Source of the DNA: Prevotellaceae bacterium
Lineage (GTDB): Bacteria; Bacteroidota; Bacteroidia; Bacteroidales; UBA932
Assembly: GCA_031258755.1 (NCBI GenBank)
Contig: JAIRMK010000121.1
Coordinates: 1-7,795 of the forward strand
Direction: 5' to 3'
DNA: 7,795 nucleotides
In this document: in pieces, positions 1 through 6,378 of the stretch
Layout: every line of letters begins with the position of its first letter
Numbering within the stretch: position 1 is the first letter of the stretch
Made by a program: the position numbers and the translations under genes
The notes under the pieces: model-generated
What the model was told of the DNA's origin: nothing
Seen by the model: only the letters and a program-made list of their open reading frames with translations
Databases searched by the model: none

Positions 1-36
1 GGGGCAGCATAACAATAGTAAACAATTAATTTTCAT
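1..36 (-). CDS. Possible N-terminus of an exported or lipoprotein-like protein (partial, leaves window on the left)
   Basis: Reading leftward from an ATG at 36 gives MKINCLLLLCCP before the window ends. This is a basic residue followed by a leucine- and cysteine-rich hydrophobic run, like the start of a signal or lipoprotein signal peptide. An in-frame stop at 43-45 lies just upstream, so this ATG is the only start available in the frame. A Bacteroidetes -7 element (86-93, same strand) would give a leader of about 45 nt, much like the leader predicted for the TonB_C gene further right. Twelve codons are too few to identify a family, and the call could be chance. Confidence 0.35.
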   Translation of the reverse strand, partial: MKINCLLLLCCP

Positions 37-85
37 ATCGGACTATTTTTAGTGAAAAGCCGTCAAAAGTTCTTTTTACTTGACA

Positions 86-93
86 CAAAGATA
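86..93 (-). promoter_or_regulatory. Candidate Bacteroidetes -7 promoter element (TATCTTTG), leftward
   Basis: The minus strand reads TATCTTTG, an exact match to the Bacteroidetes primary-sigma -7 consensus TAnnTTTG. No good TTTG -33 element is visible at the usual distance of about 20 bp. It lies downstream of the helicase stop codon and points left, so it would serve the gene whose possible start is at position 36. The rest of 37-149 is AT-rich spacer with no convincing hairpin terminator for the helicase transcript. Confidence 0.5.
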
Positions 94-149
94 GTATTTT
101 TTTTGATGAACGTAAAAAAATTCCTGCAAAGCCTTTAAATTAAATAATC

Positions 150-2414
150 TTATGAAGAAACAATTCGGAGTCGTGCGAATTTAAGCAACAAGGTCTTGGC
201 GCCCTCTGTTTCAAACTCCACCACCGCTTTTACGTTTGAGGCGTCGCCCTCTATGCGTTTCACCGTACCACGACCAAAACGTTCGTGTTCAATGGTCATG
301 CCTTCTTTTATCAACGCCGGGTCGTCGGGACGGAAATTCGGTATGGGCTGGCGACTCAGCGCCGACGTGCGCATCACCGGCCGTTGCCCCGAGTCCGTTT
401 CCTTTTTTGCCGGCGGCGAGCAGGCGTCGTCTCTGCGCTTATCGTTGACAGGCCTTTCAAGGTATTTGTCATCAATGTCGTCCAAAAAACGGCTCGGCGG
501 ATTTGATGTTTGCTTACCCCAACTGTACCGGCTCTGTGCAAACGACACGGTGGCTTTGTACTTGGCACGCGTCAATGCCACATAGAACAGCCGGCGTTCC
601 TCTTCTATATCTTCCGGCGAATAAATCGACATGCTGCCGGGAAACAACGATTCTTCCATGCCCACCATAAATACATACCGGAACTCCAAGCCCTTTGCCG
701 AATGAACCGTCATCAGCGACACTTTCGGCTCGACTTTCTTCTCCCGGTCCATGTCCGTAAGCAGCGCCACATTTTCCAAATACTCGTGGATGGTGACCAA
801 TTCCTCCTCGCCGGTTTCTTCCTTCCGGGTTTCCACAAACTCCTTTACCGAATTGAAAAGTTCTTCGAGGTTTTCATAACGCGCCACGCCCTCCGGCGTC
901 TTATCGGCATAGTATTCGGCCAGCAGGCCCGAACGCTTCCCCACTTCCATGGCATAATCATACGCATCGCATTGAAACTGCTGTGCCGACAACTCGCCGA
1001 TCAACGTCATAAAATCCGACAATCGCTTGTGTGCCGGCGCTCGCAGGCCTATCTCTTCAGCCGGAAAATGATGCAAGATGTCATAAATACTTTTTTCTTC
1101 CACCACCGCCTTCGACTCCAGACGTTCCATAGTAACATCGCCAATGCCGCGCGAGGGCACTTGCACAGCGCGCTTGAAGGCTTCACTGTCGTTCGGATTG
1201 GTGGCTAAGCGCAAATAAGCAATCATATCCTTGACTTCCGCACGCTGGTAAAACGACATGCCGCCATATATTCTGTAAGGGATATTTTTCCGGCGCAAAG
1301 CTTCTTCAAACACCCGCGACTGGGCATTGGTGCGGTACAGAATGGCAAATTCGTCATACGACCTATGTTCTTCCCGCGCACACTGCGCTATGGCCGAAGC
1401 CACCATGAACGCCTCTTCCTGATCCGTATAAGCCCTTAATACACCTATTTTCTCTCCACTTTCCGCCCGTGAAAAACAGGTTTTATTCAAGCGCATCTTG
1501 TTTTTTTCAATCACGCTGTTCGCTGCATTCACAATGTTTTGTGTCGAGCGGTAATTTTCTTCCAGCTTGTATTCCCTGTACTCAGGATAATCATTCCTGA
1601 AATTCAGGATATTTTCGATGCGCGCGCCGCGGAACGAGTAAATACTTTGCGCATCATCGCCCACCACACTGACGTTCCGTTCCGGTTCCGCCAGCCGTTT
1701 TACAATCAGATATTGCGCATAATTCGTATCCTGATATTCATCAACCAGAATGTAGCGGAAGTAACGACGGTACTTCTCAAGCACATCGGGGAAATCGCGA
1801 AACAGGATATTTGTAAACAACAACAAGTCGTCGAAATCCATAGCGCCCGACAGGCGGCATTTTTGCGCATACAAGCGATATATGTCATGCGTTTGTGAGC
1901 AGCGCATAGCCGCATCGGCGGCCATCAGATTGGCATTTGAGACGTAAGCGGCCGGCGTAATCAAGTTATTTTTCGCCATGGAAATACGCCCGAATATGGA
2001 AGAGGGTTTATACACCTTTTCATCCAATCCCAATTCTTTGATACAGCTTTTGACCACGCTTTTGCTGTCGGTGGCGTCATAGATTGAGAATGAAGACGGA
2101 AACCCCAGATGTTGGGCTTCCGAGCGAAGAATACGTGCAAACACCGCATGAAACGTACCCATCCACAACCGGCGCGTTTTATCGGCTCCCACCAATTGGC
2201 CGATACGTTCTTTCATTTCATCCGCTGCTTTGTTTGTAAAGGTCAGCGCCAATATATTATAGGGCGCCACGCCCTGTTCCAACAAATACGCTATGCGGTA
2301 TGTTAATACTCTTGTCTTTCCGGAACCGGCGCCCGCAATAATCAATGAAGGCCCTTCATAATGAACAACCGCATCATGCTGCGCCGGATTTAATGCATTT
2401 AAAAACGACCCCAT
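150..2414 (-). CDS. uvrD: UvrD/PcrA-type superfamily 1A 3'-5' DNA helicase
   Basis: This is a 754-residue ATP-dependent DNA helicase. The family unwinds DNA 3' to 5' in nucleotide excision repair, mismatch repair and removal of RecA or stalled complexes; it acts in the cytoplasm. All SF1A motifs are present in order: Q motif LNPAQ (8-12), Walker A AGAGSGKT (27-34), motif Ia TFTNKAADEM (58-67), Walker B LVDEYQDT (223-230), motif III VGDDAQSIYSFRGA (251-264), motif IV ENYRST (286-291), motif V TVHSAKGLEF (569-578) and motif VI RLFYVALTRAK (608-618). A low-complexity linker (about 650-690) leads to the PcrA/UvrD C-terminal Tudor-like domain, with GMTIEHERFGRGTV at 705-718. Length fits the family (about 720-750). 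The start lies 9 bp after the stop of the upstream TonB_C gene, with AAGGA before it, so the two genes are probably co-transcribed. UvrD and PcrA cannot be separated by motifs alone; Rep is less likely because the C-terminal Tudor-like domain is present. Confidence 0.95.
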   Translation of the reverse strand: MGSFLNALNPAQHDAVVHYEGPSLIIAGAGSGKTRVLTYRIAYLLEQGVAPYNILALTFTNKAADEMKERIGQLVGADKTRRLWMGTFHAVFARILRSEAQHLGFPSSFSIYDATDSKSVVKSCIKELGLDEKVYKPSSIFGRISMAKNNLITPAAYVSNANLMAADAAMRCSQTHDIYRLYAQKCRLSGAMDFDDLLLFTNILFRDFPDVLEKYRRYFRYILVDEYQDTNYAQYLIVKRLAEPERNVSVVGDDAQSIYSFRGARIENILNFRNDYPEYREYKLEENYRSTQNIVNAANSVIEKNKMRLNKTCFSRAESGEKIGVLRAYTDQEEAFMVASAIAQCAREEHRSYDEFAILYRTNAQSRVFEEALRRKNIPYRIYGGMSFYQRAEVKDMIAYLRLATNPNDSEAFKRAVQVPSRGIGDVTMERLESKAVVEEKSIYDILHHFPAEEIGLRAPAHKRLSDFMTLIGELSAQQFQCDAYDYAMEVGKRSGLLAEYYADKTPEGVARYENLEELFNSVKEFVETRKEETGEEELVTIHEYLENVALLTDMDREKKVEPKVSLMTVHSAKGLEFRYVFMVGMEESLFPGSMSIYSPEDIEEERRLFYVALTRAKYKATVSFAQSRYSWGKQTSNPPSRFLDDIDDKYLERPVNDKRRDDACSPPAKKETDSGQRPVMRTSALSRQPIPNFRPDDPALIKEGMTIEHERFGRGTVKRIEGDASNVKAVVEFETEGAKTLLLKFARLRIVSS

Positions 2415-2418
2415 TAAA

Positions 2419-2423
2419 TCCTT
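2419..2423 (-). promoter_or_regulatory. Shine-Dalgarno-like site AAGGA before the helicase start
   Basis: The 9-bp gap between the TonB_C stop and the helicase ATG reads AAGGATTTA on the minus strand. This places AAGGA 4 nt before the ATG. It supports the chosen start and translation as the second gene of an operon. Such sites are often absent in Bacteroidetes, and the other starts in this window show none. Confidence 0.4.
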
Positions 2424-3974
2424 TTATTCATAACGCGACTTATCGTAAAGATGTATGGGAACAATGATTTGAACCGATGACGAACGGCCTGTGCTGCCCC
2501 GTGCAGGCGTCCAATATCCTTCCGACAAAGCTACTACACGTATGGCTTCCTCCACTTCATCTATTTCCACATTTTCACCTATTGTGCCTATGTTTTTAAT
2601 GTTCAACACTTGTCCTTCCCCATCGAGGATAAAACTTATCAGCACCGTTTTTTGTTTCGTTTCACCGGGATTTATATCAATAATGTTGGCATCAACAAAA
2701 TCGAAGAAATGGGTGTAGGCCCTGTTGTTAAACAATGGCGGGTCATAGCTTGAGCTGACCAACATATCCGAGGCAATTTGTTCCAGCGGAGATAATTTAT
2801 CGAGTGAAAAGACAAACGGATACCAATAGTGCGTACTCACCGCCCAGTTATTATACTTTGCCGGCTGCCAGCGCGAAGCATCGGACATACGCAATACACG
2901 CACCACTTCTTTGTCGAGTAGCGGATGCACGCTATTTACAATCTGAATGCTATCAATCTTTCCACGAGTGTTGATTACAAAATCGACCACTACCGTACCT
3001 TCCACCTTATTTTCTTGCGCAACTACCGGGTAACGTTGATTATTGATTACGAATTGATGAAAATCATGATTTTTTTCACCTAAAAATACAGGCGGCTCAT
3101 AAACCAGCGTCTCCCCTATTTGTTTTTCACCAAAATCAAGGCGGGCGGTCTTTTTATCATAATCAAACGTAACCACAAGCAAACATTCCGTATTCACATT
3201 TTGTCCGTTTTCTACTCCTGAAGTCCAACCGTTAAGCATGCGTTTAAAATTCATCACGCGATATACTTCATCTTCCAGAATTTTATTGGTTCCCTGGGCA
3301 ATCACACCCCACAACTTGTTATCGCCTCCGATCGTAAAGCGCAACATCACTTTCCCGCCAATACCCGCACGTTTGGCATCAAACGGATAGACCAAATAGT
3401 GGTTGAATAATTTGATAAATTCCTTAAATTCCTTACCCTCAAACTTCGGTTCTTCTTTTACAAATTGGAGAGGCAAGTTTTTATAGCTTTGCACGATACC
3501 GGGGCGCAAAGCCGTTTTATTTTTAATACGGTTAAACTCAAAAATCACCGGCACGACAAACGGTGTAGACACCTTCGTACCGCTCTTGTAGGCCGGCACC
3601 CATTGCGGTGACAGACTCACTACGCGCTTCGCTTCCATATCTAATGCGGGATGGTAGCCCTTATCCAGGTGAACGTTTTCCACCTCTCCATTGGCGCTCA
3701 CATTAAACCCCACTATTACTATACCCTGTATGCCTTTTCGGATACACTCATCCGGGAAATTGGCATTTCTTGTTACCCATTCCTTAAATCCCTCTTCACT
3801 TTGACCACGAAAAGTTGCAGCCTCATCAAGGCCCGCCATAATTTCAACAGGACGGCCTCCCTTACCTACTTTTCTACGGCGTTGTGCATCAACATCTGTG
3901 ATGGCAATAAATACTAAGGCCATACTAAAAAGCCCTAATAATATTTTTCGTGTAGTCATTATATTCTTTTTCAT
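2424..3974 (-). CDS. Exported protein with four tandem TonB C-terminal-like domains
   Basis: This is a 516-residue protein with an N-terminal export signal: a basic start (MKKN...TTRK), a hydrophobic core ILLGLFSMALVFIAI at 11-25, and a possible cleavage site after VDA (28-30). It is followed by four units that each resemble the TonB C-terminal domain. The common pattern is F..(F/W)(V/I)...(Y/F)P.......G.V.V.F....G......-(L/D).EA.RV(V/L)....-W.PA.....-V..P..F. Approximate limits are 57-148, 176-272, 297-391 and 413-509. Units 1 and 3 are the clearest, 2 and 4 are diverged. Classical TonB has one such domain behind a membrane anchor and a proline-rich periplasmic linker; no proline-rich linker is present here. 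It probably lies in the periplasm or is membrane-anchored by an uncleaved signal. Energy transduction to TonB-dependent receptors is not demonstrated. A second ATG five codons in (3959) is an alternative start that would also keep the signal. Confidence 0.85.
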   Translation of the reverse strand: MKKNIMTTRKILLGLFSMALVFIAITDVDAQRRRKVGKGGRPVEIMAGLDEAATFRGQSEEGFKEWVTRNANFPDECIRKGIQGIVIVGFNVSANGEVENVHLDKGYHPALDMEAKRVVSLSPQWVPAYKSGTKVSTPFVVPVIFEFNRIKNKTALRPGIVQSYKNLPLQFVKEEPKFEGKEFKEFIKLFNHYLVYPFDAKRAGIGGKVMLRFTIGGDNKLWGVIAQGTNKILEDEVYRVMNFKRMLNGWTSGVENGQNVNTECLLVVTFDYDKKTARLDFGEKQIGETLVYEPPVFLGEKNHDFHQFVINNQRYPVVAQENKVEGTVVVDFVINTRGKIDSIQIVNSVHPLLDKEVVRVLRMSDASRWQPAKYNNWAVSTHYWYPFVFSLDKLSPLEQIASDMLVSSSYDPPLFNNRAYTHFFDFVDANIIDINPGETKQKTVLISFILDGEGQVLNIKNIGTIGENVEIDEVEEAIRVVALSEGYWTPARGSTGRSSSVQIIVPIHLYDKSRYE

Positions 3975-3991
3975 ATAAATAATTATTTACA

Positions 3992-4022
3992 TTGCTAAAT
4001 TCGTTGCAAGTTATTAAATTTG
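3992..4022 (+). promoter_or_regulatory. Candidate Bacteroidetes promoter for pdxB (-33 TTG, -7 TAAATTTG)
   Basis: TAAATTTG at 4015-4022 matches TAnnTTTG exactly, and a TTG at 3992-3994 sits 20 bp upstream as a weak -33 element. Transcription would start near 4028, giving a leader of about 44 nt before the pdxB ATG at 4072. Its -7 element faces the leftward one at 4026-4033 across 3 bp. Confidence 0.6.
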
Positions 4023-4025
4023 CCG

Positions 4026-4033
4026 CAAAGATA
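4026..4033 (-). promoter_or_regulatory. Candidate Bacteroidetes -7 element (TATCTTTG) for the TonB_C-uvrD unit
   Basis: The minus strand reads TATCTTTG, an exact TAnnTTTG match. Transcription would start near 4020, leaving about 46 nt of leader before the start codon at 3974. No clear TTTG -33 element is seen upstream (4050-4060 on this strand). The element overlaps the predicted start point of the opposing pdxB promoter. Confidence 0.6.
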
Positions 4034-4071
4034 CTAAAATTCTCCGAAGAAACTTAAAATTTTCTCTTAAA

Positions 4072-5166
4072 ATGAACATTATAATAGATAACCGGATACC
4101 TTTCTTAGACAAATTCCTTTGTAAATATGGGAATATCTACCAGATAGAAGGGAAAAATATCACCGCCGGCATACTTGGCCGCGCCGAAGCGCTATTGGTA
4201 CGTACCCGCACGATTTGCGACACTAAATTACTAAAAAACAGCTATATAAAATTTATTGGCGCCCCTGCCATCGGCACCGACCATATTGACCTTGAGTATT
4301 GCTGCCGCCACGGCATAACCGTAGCCAATGCCCCCGGCAGCAATGCGCCGGCGGTAATGCAATATGTGATCACGGCGCTGCTAAGCCTCGCCATGAAGAA
4401 AAAGACCGACCTCTCCAAGCTTACTTTAGGAATTATTGGCGTGGGAAATGTAGGAAAGCAAGTGGCCAATGCGGCAAAAGCATTAAATATGAATGTACTA
4501 CTCAACGACCCCCCACGGGAGGCGCGTGAAGGAAGTCATTCTTTCACGACTTTGGATGTATTGCTGCGCCAATCGGACATTATCACGCTCCATATTCCAT
4601 TACAGACTGACACATACGGATTTGCCGGGCATGCTTTCTTCCGCGCCTGCAAAGAAGGGGTATGGTTGATCAACACGTCGCGCGGCGAAGTCGTCGACGA
4701 GGACGCCTTGATGCAATACCGTTTCAAATTAGGAGCGCTGGCGCTGGATGTATGGCGAAATGAACCGCAAATCAATACGAAGCTGCTGGATGTAACAGAC
4801 ATCGCCACCCCGCATATCGCCGGTTATTCGCTGCAGGGCAAGCGAAACGCCTCACAAATGATATTGCAGGCATTGGCAAAATGGTGCAACGATCCTGAGC
4901 CAGTACCCGAAATTCCTTATCCCGAACCGGTTGCATCGCCTGTTATCATCTCCGAAGGAGGCAATGTGCAGGAAAAATTGTGCGCTGTTGTGCAAAAAAC
5001 TTTCCCTGTTTTGGAAATAGACGCCCAACTCCGCCGGCAACCCGCACATTTTGAAACAATAAGAAACAATTACCCCTTGCGTAATGATTTCACCGCCTAT
5101 ACGGTCCCCGGCGACTATGCAGGCAAATCTTTACAAGCCCTTGGTTTTAATATTGCCGGAGAATGA
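4072..5166 (+). CDS. pdxB: Erythronate-4-phosphate dehydrogenase (PdxB)
   Basis: This 364-residue NAD-dependent D-2-hydroxyacid dehydrogenase oxidises 4-phospho-D-erythronate to 2-oxo-3-hydroxy-4-phosphobutanoate, the second step of the DXP-dependent route to pyridoxal phosphate. It acts in the cytoplasm. The Rossmann dinucleotide motif is GVGNVG (123-128), and Asp146 follows the second strand, fitting NAD preference. The catalytic residues of the family are visible: Arg204 in NTSRGEVVDE, Glu231 in DVWRNEP and His248 in TPHIAGYS. The N-terminal substrate domain contains GAPAIGTDHID (63-73). The C-terminal segment after about 285, with NYPLRNDF at 333-340, is the extra PdxB dimerisation domain that generic D-2-hydroxyacid dehydrogenases lack. 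This is why PdxB is preferred over SerA or a glycerate dehydrogenase. Length is close to the E. coli enzyme (378). The ATG has no visible Shine-Dalgarno. The stop codon overlaps the target duplication of the downstream IS by two bases, so the protein is left intact. Confidence 0.93.
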   Translation: MNIIIDNRIPFLDKFLCKYGNIYQIEGKNITAGILGRAEALLVRTRTICDTKLLKNSYIKFIGAPAIGTDHIDLEYCCRHGITVANAPGSNAPAVMQYVITALLSLAMKKKTDLSKLTLGIIGVGNVGKQVANAAKALNMNVLLNDPPREAREGSHSFTTLDVLLRQSDIITLHIPLQTDTYGFAGHAFFRACKEGVWLINTSRGEVVDEDALMQYRFKLGALALDVWRNEPQINTKLLDVTDIATPHIAGYSLQGKRNASQMILQALAKWCNDPEPVPEIPYPEPVASPVIISEGGNVQEKLCAVVQKTFPVLEIDAQLRRQPAHFETIRNNYPLRNDFTAYTVPGDYAGKSLQALGFNIAGE

Positions 5167-5173
5167 AGAAAAC
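5165..5173 (+). repeat. Left copy of 9-bp target site duplication (GAAGAAAAC)
   Basis: GAAGAAAAC directly abuts the left end of the IS and is repeated exactly at its right end. Its first two bases are the last two of the pdxB stop codon TGA, so the insertion fell just outside the coding region. Confidence 0.9.
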
Positions 5174-5193
5174 TAGGGCAAACGCACGAAAAT
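5174..5193 (+). repeat. Left terminal inverted repeat of the IS (20 bp)
   Basis: TAGGGCAAACGCACGAAAAT matches the reverse complement of 6302-6321 at all 20 positions, and the match breaks at 5194. The final base also serves as the last base of the transposase stop codon, so the gene runs right up to the repeat. Confidence 0.93.
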
Positions 5194-6287
5194 CAGGTTA
5201 GCATTTTTTTTAAGTACGTTACATCATAAGCAGCTTTAAGTCTTCGTTTTTTCAAGCTCAGCCTGTCATTCTGCTCATGAATTATTTGTAAAGCAAGTTT
5301 TCTGAGCGTAGATAGATTTTCAGGAGCATTTCCTTTTCTTGCTCTGCAATTATCTTCCCTGAATGTAACATCCAAATGCCAGTGTAAATGATTTTCAATA
5401 CCCCAGTGTCCCCTGACCAATGCGTTAAAGTAGGTGGCACTCAATCCCTGTTCGTCGCTGATGTAGTAGCGGATTTCTTTCGTCTCTTTTTCTTTGATCA
5501 TACGCGTTGCTTCTACTTTTACCAGGGTCTTCAGATCTGTCCATACTTTTAGATGTTCATCCAGTAACGCATCTTGAGCTTTAATTATGCTGCACTTGCG
5601 AACCTCGTATCGACCGTGGTCATATTCCCACTCTTCCGATACACTTTCCGCAGCACAAGCTTTAAATACACATACGGTATCTTCATATAAACCCCGTTGA
5701 TTTTCTTTCAACGACAGCAGATAGTGTCCGCCCTTGCCCGTTATCTGTCCGGCTATTTCATGCTGACAGCCAATAGCATCTATGCTTACCGTAGCTTCCG
5801 TTATGTCCAACTCCTCTATCAGACGGGGAATAGCCGTTATTTCATTACTTTTGTCATCAACCTTCTTTTGACCTATGCACAGCCGGTTCTCCGACACCCA
5901 CGCGTTTACAATATACAACCCTTTGTTGCCCCTGCTGGACGGTGATACGCCTCGAAGTTTTTTCCCATCAAGGCAAATTTGTTTCTCCGATAGCGTGCCT
6001 ACAATATCCTTCCCGTAACTGTTTAGGCATTGGCGGAGTAATTCCGGTTCTATGGTTGAAAATACACGGTTAAAGGTGTCATGAGACGGTATGCCATTGG
6101 CCAAATCTGTGAACTCTTTCAAAAAATCTTTATGAGTCTTGGCAAACAGAACCATATCTTCATAATCTTCTCCATTACTTAAATAGGTCAGTAAGCCTAT
6201 TAGTAATATGTCGGATAGCTTGTGTAAACATTTCTTCTCCATCCGAAAATCCTCTATACTACACAAATAATTATATACCAATTTCAT
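5193..6287 (-). CDS. ISAs1-family-like DDE transposase
   Basis: This 364-residue transposase moves the surrounding element. The N-terminal part (about 10-75) resembles the DDE_Tnp_1-associated domain of H-repeat/ISAs1 transposases: a CLHKLSDILLIGL segment, then NGEDYEDM, then PSHDTFNRVF. The catalytic DDE_Tnp_1 domain follows. Likely catalytic residues are Asp107 in LDGKKLRG, Asp170 in SIDAIGCQ and Glu298 in the signature HWGIENHLHWHLDVTF (294-309), followed by REDNCRARKG. The frame stays open upstream to an ATG at 6398, but that would put the first 26 or so residues outside the IS, encoded by host DNA and the terminal repeat. The ATG at 6287 lies inside the element and begins just before family similarity, so it is chosen. 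The next ATG (6242) would cut into the N-terminal domain. The gene is intact, with no frameshift or stop. Confidence 0.93.
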   Translation of the reverse strand: MKLVYNYLCSIEDFRMEKKCLHKLSDILLIGLLTYLSNGEDYEDMVLFAKTHKDFLKEFTDLANGIPSHDTFNRVFSTIEPELLRQCLNSYGKDIVGTLSEKQICLDGKKLRGVSPSSRGNKGLYIVNAWVSENRLCIGQKKVDDKSNEITAIPRLIEELDITEATVSIDAIGCQHEIAGQITGKGGHYLLSLKENQRGLYEDTVCVFKACAAESVSEEWEYDHGRYEVRKCSIIKAQDALLDEHLKVWTDLKTLVKVEATRMIKEKETKEIRYYISDEQGLSATYFNALVRGHWGIENHLHWHLDVTFREDNCRARKGNAPENLSTLRKLALQIIHEQNDRLSLKKRRLKAAYDVTYLKKMLT

Positions 6288-6291
6288 CTTG

Positions 6292-6299
6292 CAAAGGTA
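6292..6299 (-). promoter_or_regulatory. Candidate -7 element (TACCTTTG) of the transposase gene
   Basis: Just inside the right inverted repeat, the minus strand reads TACCTTTG, an exact TAnnTTTG match. Only four bases separate it from the ATG at 6287, so the transcript would be leaderless or nearly so. A -33 element is not evident; its position would fall in the outer part of the inverted repeat or in flanking DNA. Confidence 0.5.
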
Positions 6300-6301
6300 A
6301 T

Positions 6302-6321
6302 ATTTTCGTGCGTTTGCCCTA
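6302..6321 (-). repeat. Right terminal inverted repeat of the IS (20 bp)
   Basis: This is the exact reverse complement of the left end at 5174-5193. The outer boundary is fixed by the target duplication that begins at 6322. Confidence 0.93.
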
Positions 6322-6330
6322 GAAGAAAAC
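6322..6330 (+). repeat. Right copy of 9-bp target site duplication (GAAGAAAAC)
   Basis: It is identical to 5165-5173 and directly abuts the right inverted repeat. An A-rich run (6331-6338) follows, so the target was a purine-rich intergenic stretch. Confidence 0.9.
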
Positions 6331-6341
6331 AAAAAAAATTG

Positions 6342-6349
6342 TATATTTG
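6342..6349 (+). promoter_or_regulatory. Candidate -7 element (TATATTTG) upstream of the DUF4301 gene
   Basis: TATATTTG matches TAnnTTTG exactly. Transcription would begin near 6355, about 24 nt before the preferred ATG at 6379, or about 3 nt before an in-frame ATG at 6358. The -33 position falls at about 6318-6322, at the IS right end. No TTTG is present there now, and none would have been present before the insertion. Confidence 0.45.
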
Positions 6350-6378
6350 TAAAATAGATGAATAAAAACATAATCATT

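Larger units (their letters stand above)
5174..6321 (-). mobile_element. Complete ISAs1-family-like insertion sequence, 1148 bp
   Basis: The element is bounded by perfect 20-bp inverted repeats starting TAGGGCAAACGCACG and by identical 9-bp direct repeats GAAGAAAAC. It carries one intact leftward transposase gene that fills nearly the whole element. A single-ORF DDE transposase of the H-repeat type, repeats of about 20 bp and a target duplication of 8-10 bp are what is expected of the ISAs1 family. The length is slightly short for that family. Intact ends, an intact gene and a perfect duplication suggest a recent, possibly still mobile, insertion. The name of the specific element cannot be given without a database comparison. 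Confidence 0.92.

Noticed and set aside
80..85. TTGACA on the plus strand, a perfect sigma-70 -35 hexamer
   Set aside because: No matching -10 element lies 16-18 bp downstream, the gene to the right is on the other strand, and this lineage uses TTTG/TAnnTTTG promoters. A chance match.
196..585. 129-codon plus-strand frame opposite the helicase C-terminus
   Set aside because: It is antisense to the Tudor-like domain and linker, with no recognisable protein features.
510..1208. 232-codon open frame on the plus strand inside the helicase gene
   Set aside because: It is antisense to conserved helicase motifs V and VI. Its product is rich in His, Arg, Phe and Gln with no recognisable domain, which is typical of a shadow frame opposite a real gene.
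1539..1898. 119-codon plus-strand frame inside the helicase gene
   Set aside because: It lies opposite motifs Walker B, III and IV of the helicase, has no promoter or family similarity, and is best explained as a shadow.
5164..5174. Counting C5173 and G6322 as part of the inverted repeat (21 bp) with a 7-8 bp duplication
   Set aside because: Placing the ends at T5174 and A6321 gives a perfect 9-bp direct repeat. The 21st matching base pair is explained by the duplication ending in C and beginning with G.
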